Source: Oncomelania hupensis (taxonomy: Eukaryota > Mollusca > Gastropoda > Littorinimorpha > Pomatiopsidae). Taken from it: a DNA stretch of 64,000 nt. The position numbers were made by a program, and so were the translations under genes. The notes under the pieces were generated by a model. That model saw only the letters and a program-made list of their open reading frames with translations. It was not told where the DNA came from and searched no databases. The stretch is taken from assembly GCA_036898135.1 (NCBI GenBank), contig CM072513.1, positions 31,967,446 to 32,031,445 of the forward strand, given 5' to 3'. Of the stretch, positions 9,905 through 47,862 are shown piece after piece (the first letter of the stretch is position 1; each line of letters opens with the position of its first letter).

Positions 9905-12361
9905 AGGAGGAAGACTGAATGCATCAAACAGTTTAATTTTGTATTGCTCTTTCACAATCCGAGATTTCATTTGGACTCTCAATGAGAAAGTATCCTCTTC
10001 TCCATCCGTTCAATCACAACCCAACTTGCTATAAACAAATACAAGAAAATTATTCACAAACATAAAACAATGAATCAAATTCCAACACTTGCATAGCCAA
10101 AAGAAAAAGGCAACAAAACTCGGACAGAACTCCAATCCAGTATATGTGTAAGTATTATATAAAATTGTAAGAAAGCTGGCAGGACATGCGTCATTTAGCA
10201 GTTTAAAATATCACACATTTGTAAAACAAGAACTATGAAACAGCTATCACAATATTCTACAACCTAGTACGAGTCTTTATCAGTATTTTGATTTTTTTAG
10301 TATCACTATTGCCTTTTAAATACTGGCCAAGCTAACTTGCCAATTCTAATTCTAACATATGTAAAATGGTATAAAATGTTCAAATTGCAAAAGCCACAGT
10401 GAGGAAAAATGTGTCTGGATAAAACAAAATAAATAACATGTTCTTCAATCCACTTTCTTTACAAAACACAGCATATTCTACAATAAAATATCTGCTTACT
10501 CTGACCCACATGCTTGCATTCGTGGTGTATATAAATTTGTTTAAAAAATATATAGGAATACATTCATACTCTCATGTACAAATATTATAATCTACAAAGT
10601 ATCACCCTCACATTCTCTCACATATTTAAAGCATTTTACAAATCCTCACTCTCACATTTACACAAAATGTATAAAAAATCTTTGTTTTCTTCTCCTGAAC
10701 ACATAAAAAAATACATATACAGTACAGCAGTATTGAAAATAAATAGCACAGTCGTATAAATACAAAGATCTACTTTGTAAACTATTTTTGTCTCTTTGAG
10801 TCTTAGCCTCAGATTCAACATCCCTAGGATCATCCACAATTACAACCATAACAAAATTTTCAAAAAAGGGAGACACAAAAATCGTACACAGAGTGTAAAA
10901 AGGTAGTTGATTTGTCTGGAGAATGGGGATGGGAGCACTGAAAGGATCTGGGATCATAATCCTTCATGAGACGCAATCCTTCAAGAAAATGATTGGAAAG
11001 ATACTCACCTACCAGTGGTGTCAACTGTGAATTTTACCTATCTCTACACAAGGCAACATTCTCATTTGACTTGCACCAAATTCAGCAATAAATTACACAT
11101 TTTAAAACAAACATTTCTGCTGCATCAACACTGATATTTTATGTACAGGCAAGCAAACATATGCACTGCCTTCAAAGTAGTCAAACGGTCAAATTTACAG
11201 TCCACAATGTATTTGCAACAGCACAGGTTTGTTCACAAGCACAAAAGCCTGAGAAACTGAGATCCAACATGTGTAGTTTAGTCACAGTATAAGGCCAATA
11301 AATGTTTACAGACAAAACACATCTGTACAGTACAAACAAGTCCTCCACAACCAAAATGTGCGCCATTATTTTCCTAAACAAGGAAAATATATTCAGAGTG
11401 GAGTTATCACAAACATCCCATGATGCTTCTGTTCACAACAAGAGTCTGTACATTACTGACTAAAACTAAAGTATTCACACATGAAATTCACACTATATTC
11501 CATCAGTATATTTTGCTTTAGCTGTCTGCAAAACAAGGTAAGCGTAATGGCACCAGACTGTACATGAGAGTATACAATGTGCAGCTGTAGTTTCACTTTT
11601 ATAAAAACGCTGTCCAATAAAGAAGATGAAGATTTATAAGCGTAACAGTGCTAAGAAGGCTGCAGGGGTTTGTGAAAGCTAGGCTGAATTAGGCTAATAT
11701 GATTTAGTGACACTGTTCATAGCATTTTTTGTTCATATTAAGTTTGTGTGTGCACTGAATTGAAGATCAACACAAAACAAATACAGTACTCACAAAAACA
11801 ATTGATGACCTACAACATTTGAGGTCTAAAACCAGAAGTGAGATAACAATATTACAAGTTGTTTTCAGACAATAGACACTTTACCCAAATGAACTACAAA
11901 ACACAAAATTCACATCAAATATGGCTTCCTGACTACTGGAAACTACAGATTCAAAATGCAACAGTGGATATAAAGTTTTTTTTAAAATTTCCTTCAATTT
12001 CTTTTCTTCACAAAAATATTTTCGCCTATTATTCTTGTGGTTATAATTCTTTTCTTCAGTGCACAATGCATGCTATGACTACCTGGAATGAATGCCACCA
12101 AAGAATAACACTATTCATCACTCAATATGAATGAAAATGGTTTGAGTCGGCTGAGATTTCTTGCACAAATGTTGTATTTTGTAGTTCCAAACAATAGTTG
12201 TACTGTATACTGTGGTTTCACATTCAACAAGTGAAAGTCGAGCACAGCCCTCAAACATTGAATCAAAGTAGAGTGTTGTTGTTTTTCACAAATGTGAGCT
12301 GTGCTTCAAAATGCAGCAGATGTAACCTGGATACTGTTCTGCAAGGCTGGGAATGATTGTC
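9905..12361 (-). other. Probable 3' UTR of the formin gene
   Basis: After the formin TGA at 12364-12362 the minus strand continues about 2.4 kb with no dispersed repeats, unlike the neighbouring DNA. It ends near an ATTAAA poly(A) signal (minus strand, 9936-9931), followed downstream by a TG/TCTG-rich element (about 9905-9890). The extent is inference; no splice signals were required. Confidence 0.45.
9931..9936 (-). terminator. Candidate poly(A) signal ATTAAA
   Basis: On the minus strand the hexamer is ATTAAA, with a GT/CT-rich stretch (CCTGTTGTCTGTTTT) about 30 bases downstream, the usual layout of a cleavage site. It is the best-placed candidate end for the convergent formin transcript. 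Confidence 0.4.
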
Positions 12362-37311
<24,950 letters not shown>

Positions 37312-38224
37312 CTGAAAGCAACCAATCAAACAATCAATCAACAAAGTTGAGAAAGTACTGAAAGAGCGAGCTTTTCTTTATTTATTACACAATTATGAAT
37401 GTTTTGGAGAAAAAAACAACAAAACTAACAAACTGTCATAGCAAATAACGGAGGAAACAGTTAAACGAGTTAAATAAAATTAATTTAAAAGCTGGTTCAA
37501 GTGGTGTATTTTCATCTTTAATCAAATAATCACTCACTCAGTCAACATGGCAATAAAACATTTTACAGCGTATGAATCATTCAATGTATGAATCAGAAAG
37601 TCCACAATGTTGGAGTAGTATTTTTTCATCTTTAACACTTTACTTTTGTTTTGGTACTTTCGCATCTGTATTGAAACATAAACTGAGTCAATGTGATATC
37701 CATAACTAGTAAGTAGATAGCAGATTCAAAAGTGATGATGCCCTGAATCCTATGAAGAAAGAAAGATAACATTTTCCACTGCAATTGTCTTGAAATAATT
37801 ACCTACACACAGCCAGAGTAATTAATGTTCTAACAGTTCCATATGAAGTTCCATCCTAACCAAAACTGCAAAGCCATATATTCATCAAATGAGATCAGGA
37901 AGTCCCTCATAAAAGATTACATTGTCTAAAGTGTCTTGTCACAAACTATGCATAATTCATTTTTTTTAATACAATGCATAATTTTTAACATCTGTATATA
38001 AGCTAGGCCTCCAACATATACAGATCTTCGAACTTCAACTCTCTCTATCTGTGCAACTCTACCTACTTCTAAATTTCAAAGTACAAGGTATAATTTTCAA
38101 CATCTTCATATAGGCCCTCCAACAGAGACCTCCAATCCTCTTCAGCTCTCTGTCTCTCTCTAGCTCTATGCAACGCTACCAACTTCTAAAATTCAAAATA
38201 TGTGAACATGACACTATATTTATT

Positions 38225-38695
38225 ATTTTATTTAATCATTCTTACAAAGCCCATTTCCAGCTCAAGAGAAGCTTGAGGCGCTGGCCAAAACAAGATCTAA
38301 CTCAAGCCCTCCGAGGCGCACACTTGCAACCTTTGATCCACCTAAGATATGCGCACCAGGATCCCTAAAGTATATGCAATGGAATGCACACATGCATAGA
38401 CTAGACCTTGGCTTATACTCTCATCCAAAGGATGAACATGATGTTTCCTCCCTCCCTTCAATAATGGTACTGGATGCAGTCAATACAAAAATGTCACAAA
38501 ATAAAAATTCGATTTTATTTCCGTCTTCCAATAGTGATCTCCCTGCCTTTATACCACCCGTTCGAGTGATGGATGTGTATTTGTTGTGTGTGAGGATGGA
38601 TGAGACAGGTGAGCATGTACGTTGGTACAGATCGCCGCGCTTTGAGCCCGATTGGGTCAGGGGAAGGCGCGAATAAAGCATCCAGTATTATTACA
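38225..38695 (-). repeat. Family R repeat
   Basis: Holds CTCAAGAGAAGCTTGAGGCG, AGACTAGACCTTGGCTTATA and GTTGGTACAGATCGCCGCGC blocks shared with the other family R copies. Confidence 0.7.
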
Positions 38696-39420
38696 TAAAG
38701 TGAACATTATTGACATGTAAAAAACCCCAAATCAACAACACTTTATATTAACACCAGGGGAAAGTTCCATTAAAACTATCTTGCTGCCTAACCCCCATCT
38801 CCAACGTACAAGTAGTGCAAGTCATACAGCATGACTCATAGTCCAAAGTGAGTTTGCCCATTTAATGGCCTTCTGTGTCTCAAATGTAATGAAAATGCAT
38901 CAAGTTTAGGGCAGTTTGGGTCTCCTTAAAAACCTAACATGCTTTCATTGTAGTGAAGAGTGTGAAAAAACTATATTATTGCCTACCTTGAACGTAGTAC
39001 AGAGAGCAATTAAGGTAATGATGCATAATACACCAAAAAGTAAAAACAAACAATAGTTATATAATAATATAACAAAAGTTATACTTATAGTGTAGTCTTG
39101 ACCAACAACAGTTAAGATGCCAAAACAAAGGCTGTTGTTGTTAGTGATTCTTATTCGTTTCATGTTATTTTATGTTCTTACATTATCATCAGTCCCATAA
39201 AATAAATAAATAAATTAATATGAACTAAACAAAGTTAAAAAAAACAACCACGTAATGTTTTATTCTGCCAGCCCTGTTCTAGCCATGGGTTGATATGGTA
39301 TTATTATGTCGTGCTCATGTTGAGTAATGGTATAACTGTGGATTAACTGGGGTAAGATTGGGGGTGACGATGTAGGAAAGGAGGTATAGTCATCGTAAAC
39401 TGTTAGTATCAGCTAGAGGT
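38696..39420. other. Unique-looking AT-rich sequence, nothing recognised
   Basis: No coding signal or repeat identified apart from a short (CTT)n at 39420-39434. Confidence 0.5.
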
Positions 39421-39706
39421 CTTCTTCTTCTTCTTGACAATGAGGGGCCCACAATCAACTCGTCGATCATTTGCGCCTATGCCAGTGTATGGATGTAGCA
39501 GGGTACCTCACCAGAATTCTGGCACCTATTTTGCGACGGGCCCGAGTTCTATTTTCTAGAGGTTTTGAAGCAATCAAATTTGTTGCAGGTCGATCTGCAG
39601 TAACTGACTGGTTCAATGTGAAGAAGTCATATTGGACAAATGGTTTTCAGTCCGCAACAAAGTTTATTTTCAACAAAGTAAACTATAGAGGGACAACGAC
39701 ACGAAT

Positions 39707-39708
<2 letters not shown>

Positions 39709-39787
<79 letters not shown>

Positions 39788-39805
39788 CAGAGAGAGAGAG
39801 AGACA

Positions 39806-39861
<56 letters not shown>

Positions 39862-39894
39862 GAGAAAGAGCAAAGGGAATCTCTTCCTCGCATC

Positions 39895-39984
<90 letters not shown>

Positions 39985-39990
39985 AAGAGC
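39709..39990 (+). repeat. Two (GA)n tracts around a repeated 30-base core
   Basis: GA runs at 39709-39868 and 39897-39984. The segment AGCAAAGGGAATCTCTTCCT between them recurs in longer form after the second tract (39986-40030), suggesting a duplication of core plus GA run. Confidence 0.92.
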
Positions 39991-40186
39991 AAAGGAAATG
40001 CATGGCAGGCATCTCTTCCTCGCATCCCACCCCTTCCCAGTTCATTCAATCCCCAAATTAACCTGCACGGACGACCAACTTGATTTTTTTGTCTCTCCAG
40101 CTTTTGTAATTCATAAAGAAAACCTTAGGTGGAGTTAGAGTAAACAACAGGAACTAAAAACTTAAATGGCTTTGTACAACCGAGAA

Positions 40187-40452
40187 GGAAAGGTGGGGTT
40201 GGGGTGGGTGGGCAGGAGGATAGGGGGAGGGATGGGAAAAGCAAAAGCAGCTAACAGGCTGGAGTGGGTCACACTTTCGTCATGTAATAGGGGGAGGGAG
40301 GGAAAAGCAAAAGCAGCTAACAGGCTGGAGTGGGTCGCACTTTCGTCATGTAATAGGGGGAGGGAGGGAAAAGCAAAAGCAGCTAACAGGCTGGAGTGGG
40401 TCACACTTTCGTCCTGTAATAGGGGGAGGGAGGGAAAAGCAAAAGCAGCTAA
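40187..40452 (+). repeat. 66-bp tandem array
   Basis: A unit beginning AACAGGCTGGAGTGGGTC starts at 40253, 40319 and 40385, each exactly 66 bases apart, with a partial unit before 40253. Because 66 is a multiple of 3, both strands stay open, which explains the ORFs. The next unit resumes at 41153 after an inserted element. Confidence 0.95.
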
Positions 40453-41151
40453 AGGCCCCGCCACACATACCGGTTTGAAGGCCGATTCTAGATCGGGTTT
40501 CGGATCCGTTTGCGATCGGGCCGGACTCCAAAACCGATAGCACTGCCACACGTTTCCGATCAGGTCGACTCGAAACTTCCACACAATGTGCATTGTTTAT
40601 ATTCACTTTCACTAGTGTCAGTGTACACGATCCCCAACCCCATCCAACAGTTTACCATCCCCATCCAACAGCTCATCTAGTCTGAAACCACAGCAGAAAT
40701 AATGTCTCTACATGCTACAAAAACTATTTAAAAATAAAAACGTAATGGAAAAACAAATCAAAACCATACAAAACATCGCGGGTTGCATCACAGGCTCTGA
40801 AGTCTTTTATTTCGTCTTTGTAAACTCGTGGGCCTCCTACATAGGTACGTAGTATAGTATATATAGTATGTAATTGAGGCATACGAAAGACAAGACTTCC
40901 CAGCCTGTCACCTGTCATCAGCTTTGTTTGTGCCGCCAAGTTGACAATGAACATGGGACGCATTCTGATTGGTTGGAAGTTTACAATCGGGGCCGATTTT
41001 GCACAGCAGAATAGAACAGGCTCTAATCCCACGATACCGAGCCGATTGCAAATCGGACCGCAGGCAAGCAGTAGTTCTGACGTCATCACGTAGCAATCGG
41101 GATCGGATCGCAAACAAAATCGTTGCACAATCGGCAGGTGTGGCGGGGCCT
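40453..41151. mobile_element. TIR element with TAA duplication (PIF/Harbinger-like MITE), 699 bp
   Basis: The ends are AGGCCCCGCCACAC and its exact complement, followed inward by partly matching sequence (CCGATT words). TAA is present at 40450-40452 and 41152-41154, and uninterrupted 66-bp units read GCTAACAGG, giving the empty site. There is no transposase ORF. TAA duplications are typical of PIF/Harbinger; family assignment is inference. Confidence 0.85.
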
Positions 41152-41579
41152 TAACAGGCTGGAGTGGGTCGCACTTTCGCCATGTAATGGTCTCGGTGAG
41201 TAACAAGCGCAAATTGTTGGCAGACTCGACAAAACGTCAAACAAATGCGTTCCTTCAAATGTCACCATTGTAGCAACTACCTACCCCCCACCCCTACTCT
41301 CCACCCCCCATCTTTTACTCCATTTAAAAAAAAAATGTTCCTTATACTACTACTACTTCCGGATTCACCACACACAATATTGTTTTCCTTTTGTTTTCGT
41401 TATTGGAGTATTTATGAAGACGTGAAACAAACATAATGCTTGTCTAGTCGTAATACTGTGCCTGTAAATGTTATTCGATGTGCATTCGATGCATTAATAA
41501 ATGCGAGTCTGAAGTATGTTTTTGCACTAGCTAGTATGATCATAGAAGAGTGTATTAATCTTTTTAACTGATACCAATT

Positions 41580-43316
41580 GTTGAGGTGTATGGGGGTGTA
41601 AGACCCAAAGACTGCAAGACCCGGAGGTGGCAGAAATATTTCAAGCCACAAATTGGAGGGAAATTTGCACTACTGCTAATTTTGGGAGCTGGTGAAGCAG
41701 ACACCATGGCCACTGCCTTCATCTCAGCTGTGACAGATGCCGCCACTGAGATCCTTGGCAAGCACCGCCCAAAGAAGAAACCGTGGATTACATCTGAACT
41801 TTTGGATCCGTGTAATAAACGAAGAGAGATGAAAAAGAAAAAGAACACCTCACAGAGAGCTGATGTCTACCGAAAAATCAACAATAACATCTGAAAAGGC
41901 ACGAGCACAGCAAAAGAGAACTGGACCGAAGATCAAAGCCAGGAAATGGAGAAAAGTCTGAACAAGAACAACAGCAAGAAGGCCTACCAGATTGTGAAGC
42001 GGCTGACAAGTGTTAAACAGCCCAAGGTCTCCACGATCCAAAGCAAGTCTGGCATATGCCTTAAAGAAGAACAAGAAGTCTTGGATAGATGGATTGCTCT
42101 GACCTTTACAACCACACACCAAACGGAAACCCATCAGTTCTAGCGTGCCCCCAAAACAGAGAAGAAGAAGAAATCCTCCCAATTCTCCGAGAAGTTGAGG
42201 CAGCAGTGCAATCGCTGAAGAAGGGGAAGTCAGCGGGAGAGGACAACATATCCGCGGAATTGCTTCAAGCAGGAGGAGAAGCCTCATCAGCCATCCCATC
42301 AAGGTCCTCCTGAAAATATTACACAACAGGTTGAAACCCCAAACTGAACAAATCATAGCTGAAGAACAAGCAGGATTCAGGGCAGGGCGAACCATTGAAC
42401 AGATTTTCAACCTCAGAATAATCTGCGAGAAATACCTACTGCACCAACAACATCTATATCATGTGTTTGCAGACTTCAAGAAAGCGTTTGACAGAGTCTG
42501 GCCTGCAGCTCTTGACATGCGGATGACATTGATGGATTGGCTGGAGAGGAACAAGAACTTGAACAGCTGTTATAGAGGCTCGACACCACCTCCAGAGCCC
42601 ATGGAATAAAAATAAATGCAGAGAAGACAAAAAAAAATTTCCAACAACACCACAAAGTCCAAGACCAATCCCTCAACACAGTGCATAGCTTCAAATATTT
42701 AGGAGCCATTGTATTAGACAATGGGTCACGATAGGAAGTCCTCTCCAGAATCGCACAAGCAGCTGCTGCCCTGACAAGGTTGAAGCCCATTTGGAAAAAC
42801 AGTATCATCAGTCTACATTCCAAGGTAAGGCTGATGCGCTCCCTTGTCATCTCCATCTTCCTGTACGCTTGCGAAACATGGACCCTCACAGCAGATCCAC
42901 AACGAAGAATACAAAGCATGGAAATGAGGTGTTACAGAAGACTTCTGGACAATTCCTTTACCCAGCACATCGCCAACAACGAAGTCCGACAGACCATCAC
43001 ACAAGCCATTGAACAACACTACATGCTCATAGTGGTGAAGAAACAGAAACTCCGATGGTATGGCCACATCACCAAAACATCAAGTCTTGCAAAGACCATC
43101 CTGCAAGGCACGGTACAAGGAGGCAGAAGAAGAGGGAGAAAGAAAAGAGGTGGGAGGACAACATCCGAGAATGGACTGGCTTGACACTGAGCGAAGCCAT
43201 GAGGGTTGCTGAGGACAGAGAAAGATGGAGTACGCTGGTTAAGCGATCACCTGTGGTGCCCCTACGACCTTTGGGGTAAGGATAGGATAGGATAGGATAG
43301 GATAGGATAGGATAGG
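41580..43316 (+). mobile_element. Longest GGATA-tailed LINE copy, internally deleted
   Basis: Frames in order: end of an endonuclease/linker region (KKPWITSELLDPCNKRREMK), NSKKAYQIVKRLT, an RT segment (AGFRAGRTIEQIFNL, VFADFKKAFDRVW), then an abrupt jump to DMRMTLMDWLERNKNL, which is the sequence beside the FADD motif. The central RT is therefore deleted. C-terminal frame 42780-43184 (YACETWTL, RWYGHI, GRRRGR). At least four frame breaks. Ends in a GGATA array (43278-43316). Confidence 0.92.
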
Positions 43317-44497
43317 ATGGGGGTGTAAGCAGCTTATAAAGTCATTGGGGGTCCCGGATAGAGTCACGGGTCTTCGCTAGCAGAGGGGTCCAATAATGCC
43401 GTTAGTTAGCCTCATTTCAGGCTACAATCACATCATGGTTTCCTCGGGCTAATGATCCACAGCAACGTAGCAGCACCACCATTATTACTGCCACCACTAC
43501 CACAATGTCTAGAAAGTTCATGAGTTTCTGAATTTAAGTGTTTTTTTGTTTTATTTTTTTTGTTTTTAAAAAAAAAAAAAAATAATCTAGCGTTTATTTT
43601 CGAGACAAATTTTTCTTCACTGAGAATGAGTAACTCATTTCCGCAAGGACTTCAGCATGTTACATGTAACAATAACACTGACGAATATGTTTGCCCCCAG
43701 ATCCCAAATACCTGACCCTTGTTGACACGACTGCTAATAATGGTACTTTATAAGGAAACCTAAGAAAGAAGGAGCTCAGAGTGGGAAAATAAAGTGGTGT
43801 TAAGAGCATAGAGCATCAGTGCTGGTTTGCTTGCCCTGCCCTCTCCCCTCCCCCTCCCGTTTGCTTTACATGTGTAAACGAATCCAGTTATTGTCAACTT
43901 TACGTTTAAATAAGAAGTGGTTTTTTTTTTTTGTTTTTTTTTTTGAAAGTGTAAGTTTAAAGTGAATTACTCATCAGTAAACTATAGAGAAAGGAGCGCG
44001 GGGGACACAGTGAAAAGAGGGGAATCTAAACCGGATCTTCGCGATTCTGTTAATAGCCTGTAAGTTTTCTGTTTACGTTTACCTAAAGTACATTGATTGT
44101 CCAATGACTCAGTGCTCTAGATCAATAACGTTTTTTGATAGGGTTTTCCAAAAATAAACCACGATAGAAACCTTTGATTTTGTAGCATATATGGCTCAAC
44201 TCGGAAAGCCAACGGATGTGAAATTACAACCACAAACCGTGTTTATTTTGTTGACCTAGACAAGTTATGACTATTGACGGCAATGATAATGGTGAAGAGA
44301 AGAGGAAGAGAAAGGAGAGGATGAGGTGAAGAAGAAGAAGAAATGTTAAACTATATTGATAAATAGAGGTTTTAGGCACTTAAAAATTTGCTCTTAGTTA
44401 TATTCTGTTTTAAAGAGAGGGGAGGAAGACAAGATTAAAAACACAAAACGTAATGAAGGATGCATAGTCAAACGTAGCAAACAGAAGATGATGCGTA
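43317..44497. other. AT-rich sequence, nothing recognised
   Basis: Poly-T/poly-A stretches near 43541-43582 and 43920-43945; a purine-rich stretch near 44295-44345. No coding signal. Confidence 0.5.
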
Positions 44498-44498
44498 A

Positions 44499-44580
<82 letters not shown>
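44499..44580 (+). repeat. (TAG)n microsatellite, left of family H copy 2
   Basis: About 27 perfect TAG units ending directly at the start of the family H element. Confidence 0.97.
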
Positions 44581-44581
<1 letters not shown>

Positions 44582-44582
44582 C

Positions 44583-45133
44583 ATGATTATTGCTTTAGGT
44601 CCAGCGGACTCTTCCGAGCCAAATCAGGACCGGACAACCCCTGATCCGCATAAAAGATCTGCTGGAACAACCCTAGTGGTAAAACTGAAGGCTCTCCACC
44701 ACCCAGTCACTTTACACTAAAGACATCCCACGCAGGGGACGGCTGAGGCTTCACCCCAACTTATCGAACCCCCGTTTACAAAAACAAAATAGAATACAAA
44801 CATCATTATAAATTATCAACAAAACACATACATATAAAATGCCTACATTGCTAAATAATAACATCATAGGAAGCCCTAGTGACCACCTGGCAGAAAGCGT
44901 CCAATATTCCCAAGCTGATCCAACAGACCTCATACACAAATAAGGAGTCTTGTCCCGGAAGAGTTTTCAAGAAAAAAGGTAGGAGACTGGGCTAGCGAAG
45001 AAGACGATAGTATAGCAGATTGATAGAACAGAGCAGGAATGAGAAAGACAGCGACAGTGGGAATTTAAACACTAAATTTTTAGAAAGTGGGGATACTATT
45101 TATACTGAAACCCCCGGCACCCCAACGGGGGAG

Positions 45134-45134
<1 letters not shown>
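44583..45134 (+). repeat. Hairpin-ended element (family H), copy 2, between (TAG)n tracts
   Basis: About 95% similar by eye to copy 1 over most of its length, ending in the hairpin CCCCCGGCACCCCAACGGGG. (TAG)n flanks it on both sides (44499-44580, 45138-45206). Confidence 0.8.

Positions 45135-45137
<3 letters not shown>

Positions 45138-45206
<69 letters not shown>
45138..45206 (+). repeat. (TAG)n microsatellite, right of family H copy 2
   Basis: About 23 units in the same register as the left tract, followed by (GAA)n and (CAA)n segments to 45302. Confidence 0.97.
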
Positions 45207-45539
45207 AGAAGAAGAAAAAGAGTAATGGAGGGAGTTCTGGCGAGAAAAACAACAACAACAACAACGAGTTGAGGAGAGAAAAACAACAACAACAACAACA
45301 AACAGCATGTGGACAGTAGAATTATATAGCAATATAATGGTCATTGTCGATCAACGAATAGAAACATTTTGGTAAGAAAAAGGTTCAGTTGGCACATATA
45401 CAAAAGCACTGAACTGGTCTGGCACGTTTCATTGCGAAAGTGGAAATCCCCATTAGGCCTCTCGTTATGACCAACTCGTGCTGTCTCATTAACTTTCTTT
45501 TTGAATCGCCTCTTCCTTCTCTCTGTTGCTACACCCTAA

Positions 45540-45619
45540 CCTCTCTCTCTCTCTGACATTTAAGCACAAGGGTTGTTCTTCTCTCTCTCTCTCTCTGACA
45601 TTTAAGCACAAGGGTTGTT

Positions 45620-45701
<82 letters not shown>

Positions 45702-45848
45702 TCTCTCTCTCTCTCTGACATTTAAGCACAAGGGTTGTTCTTTTCTCTCTCTTTCTCTCTCTCTCTCTCTGACATTTAAGCACAAGGGTTGTTCTTTTCT
45801 CTCTCTTTCTCTCTCCCTCTCATTCTCTCTCTCTCTCTCTCTCTCCAC
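45540..45848 (+). repeat. (CT)n array with four copies of a ~26-base core
   Basis: The core GACATTTAAGCACAAGGG plus TTGTTCTT starts at 45555, 45597, 45717 and 45771, separated by CT runs of different length. Cores are identical by eye. Confidence 0.95.
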
Positions 45849-46195
45849 TATCTTGACAGCTTGCTTTTTCCTCTAAATAGGAGTGCAAAAGAGCCACATG
45901 AACTCGCAAATCGTCTGTTATCAAGTTTTGTATCTAAGTCTTTAAAAAAAAATAACAACAACAACAAAATAACCAACTAATTATGAGATAAACAACAAAC
46001 AAAAATAACTAAATAAAATACAAAATAACTAAAACCTATACAAACACGGATCCATTTATTGTACTTATCAAGGCACACCCCCCCCCCCCCCCCCACGATA
46101 TATATTTTTGGGAAGGGGAGGGGGGGTGTGCTGGAGGAGAGAAGCGCGATGACATAAATAAATAAATAAATAAGTAAATAAAGCTACGAACTTAC

Positions 46196-46301
46196 TTGCT
46201 GCTCGCAAATCATGCTGAAAAATCATTAATCGATGCACCACAACATTCGAGTCAACAGTCTCTTTCACAACTTCTGGCACACTTCTTCGCCACTTTCGCA
46301 T
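46196..46301 (-). CDS. Weak candidate first coding exon (unassigned)
   Basis: Minus-strand ATG at 46301 (stop codon two codons upstream in frame, A at -3) opens MRKWRRSVPEVVKETVDSNV and runs to a strong donor, CAA/GTAAGT, in phase 1. It could be a first exon of the formin or of another gene. It does not join formin exon 1 (phase 0) directly, so a further exon would be needed. No family recognised. Confidence 0.25.
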
Positions 46302-47640
46302 TTATACTAGTAAAGTAGTGCCATCATGTCATCAGGCCGCTTCATAATAGATTATCTCTTTTTCGTGAATGACTGGACATTACGTAAATACTGTGTCTTT
46401 GGTTAGCACAGGGACATGGTACATGTTGACTTCATAACAAGTGAACTTATTATTACTCGACTAAATACAACCCGCCGAGGCCTCTAAGAATGCTAGCAGA
46501 TCAAACTCCTAAAACAGATGTGCAATGTTTTGCGTACTCATATAACCTGCATGTTGATCACTTCTGCAGCGATGACTAGACTAACTAAAAGCATCAGTTT
46601 GTATTATCTGTTTTCAGAAAATTCCGCCATGCTTTGTGACTGTTTTTGACTCGACGCTACCAACGTTAGATTTGAATCAAGATATGGAAGCCAAATCAAA
46701 ACACTTTCAAAGAAATCGCTGTGTAATTAAACTAAAGGGACCCACTCTGACCACGCGATCCTTTTAACATTCACAATGAGTGTTGTCAACTGAAAAATGA
46801 AGCTTAAAAAAAAACTCTTTCGAAAGAATAGTTTTTTTAAATGAATAAATTCCGTGGTTTTTGTCCCTTTTAATAGCAACAGCCGTTGACTAGCTTGCCA
46901 ACATTCCGGGGCTAAAAATAGCATCAGCCGGTAAGAGAAAGAACCCATAAACACAATTGCTCGTAAGGTTTTTCGTTTTAGGTTGATAAAATATCTTATT
47001 CCAGACACCAAAAGCGCACACTTCAAGCCGCGTGGTTTATCAGAAATAGGGTCAAATGTCATACAGCTGTACCGTTAAAAACACGGGAATAAACTCCCTT
47101 TCAAAATCGAAATGGAAAATTAAAACTTTAGCGGTTGGTTTGAGCAACGCAAGCCCACTGTATCAATGTTTAATGGGAGGAAAAAAAGCAATGTGAATTT
47201 TAGGGTAATCCCGCTTTTGTCAAAAGTAAAGCCTGAGACGGATGAGGGGAAGGTGGGGGGGGGGAGAGGGGGAAGCAGGAGTGGATGGGACCTTTTATTC
47301 AGCAGCAACGCAATAATGTATGGTGACATTTACCAACAGAAACGTGCATCTCCCGCAAGCTTTTTGCGGCACATGCACTATTTCAATATAATGTGCTGTA
47401 CCAACCGTCCACAGCATCAGCATTAGACAACCCCCCAAGTGCTCTCTAAAATTGCCCGGCACCGAAGGAAAGAGTTAACCAAAGTAGGCCTTCTACTACA
47501 AAATATGACAAACTGTTTCCGAAAAACACAAAACAATCTAAGACGATCATGCTTACCTTCGTAATCGATATATAATTTTAGACTGCAACAGTGACGCTAA
47601 TTAGTATTCAAACTAGAGCTATAATGGTAAATCTTTGCCT
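46302..47640. other. Unique-looking sequence, nothing recognised
   Basis: Short open frames exist on the minus strand (46727-47062) but with no recognisable domain or good splice frame. Confidence 0.45.
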
Positions 47641-47649
47641 ATACATAAC

Positions 47650-47862
47650 AACACCGCAGAATGAATGAACATACGGGGATAACCATCCCAAGGAAAGAGG
47701 GGTAGGGATTGAATCAACTCTGAACCATTAGAGCAATCAAACTGCTAAAATGGACAGTGAAAATGGCCACATTTTATATCGCCCACCACGGGATTCGAAC
47801 CTGGGTCATCGGTGTGCCAGGCGAACGCTCTACCACTTGAGCTACGGCGGCGGGACTACACT
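47650..47862 (-). repeat. tRNA-like SINE (second SINE family), copy 2
   Basis: Minus strand reads GCCGTAGCTCAAGTGGTAGA then GGTTCGAATCCCGTGG, clear A and B boxes, with a loop reading CTGGCAC (GGC anticodon position, Ala-like). The body is shared with 34140-34352. Confidence 0.8.

Noticed and set aside
40166..40593. Repetitive proteins encoded by the 66-bp array on both strands
   Set aside because: The unit is a multiple of 3 and stop-free, so all the open length is explained by the array; no start context or promoter seen.
40187..41195. CRISPR-like array at the 66-bp tandem repeat
   Set aside because: There are no variable spacers, the whole unit repeats, and the DNA is eukaryotic.
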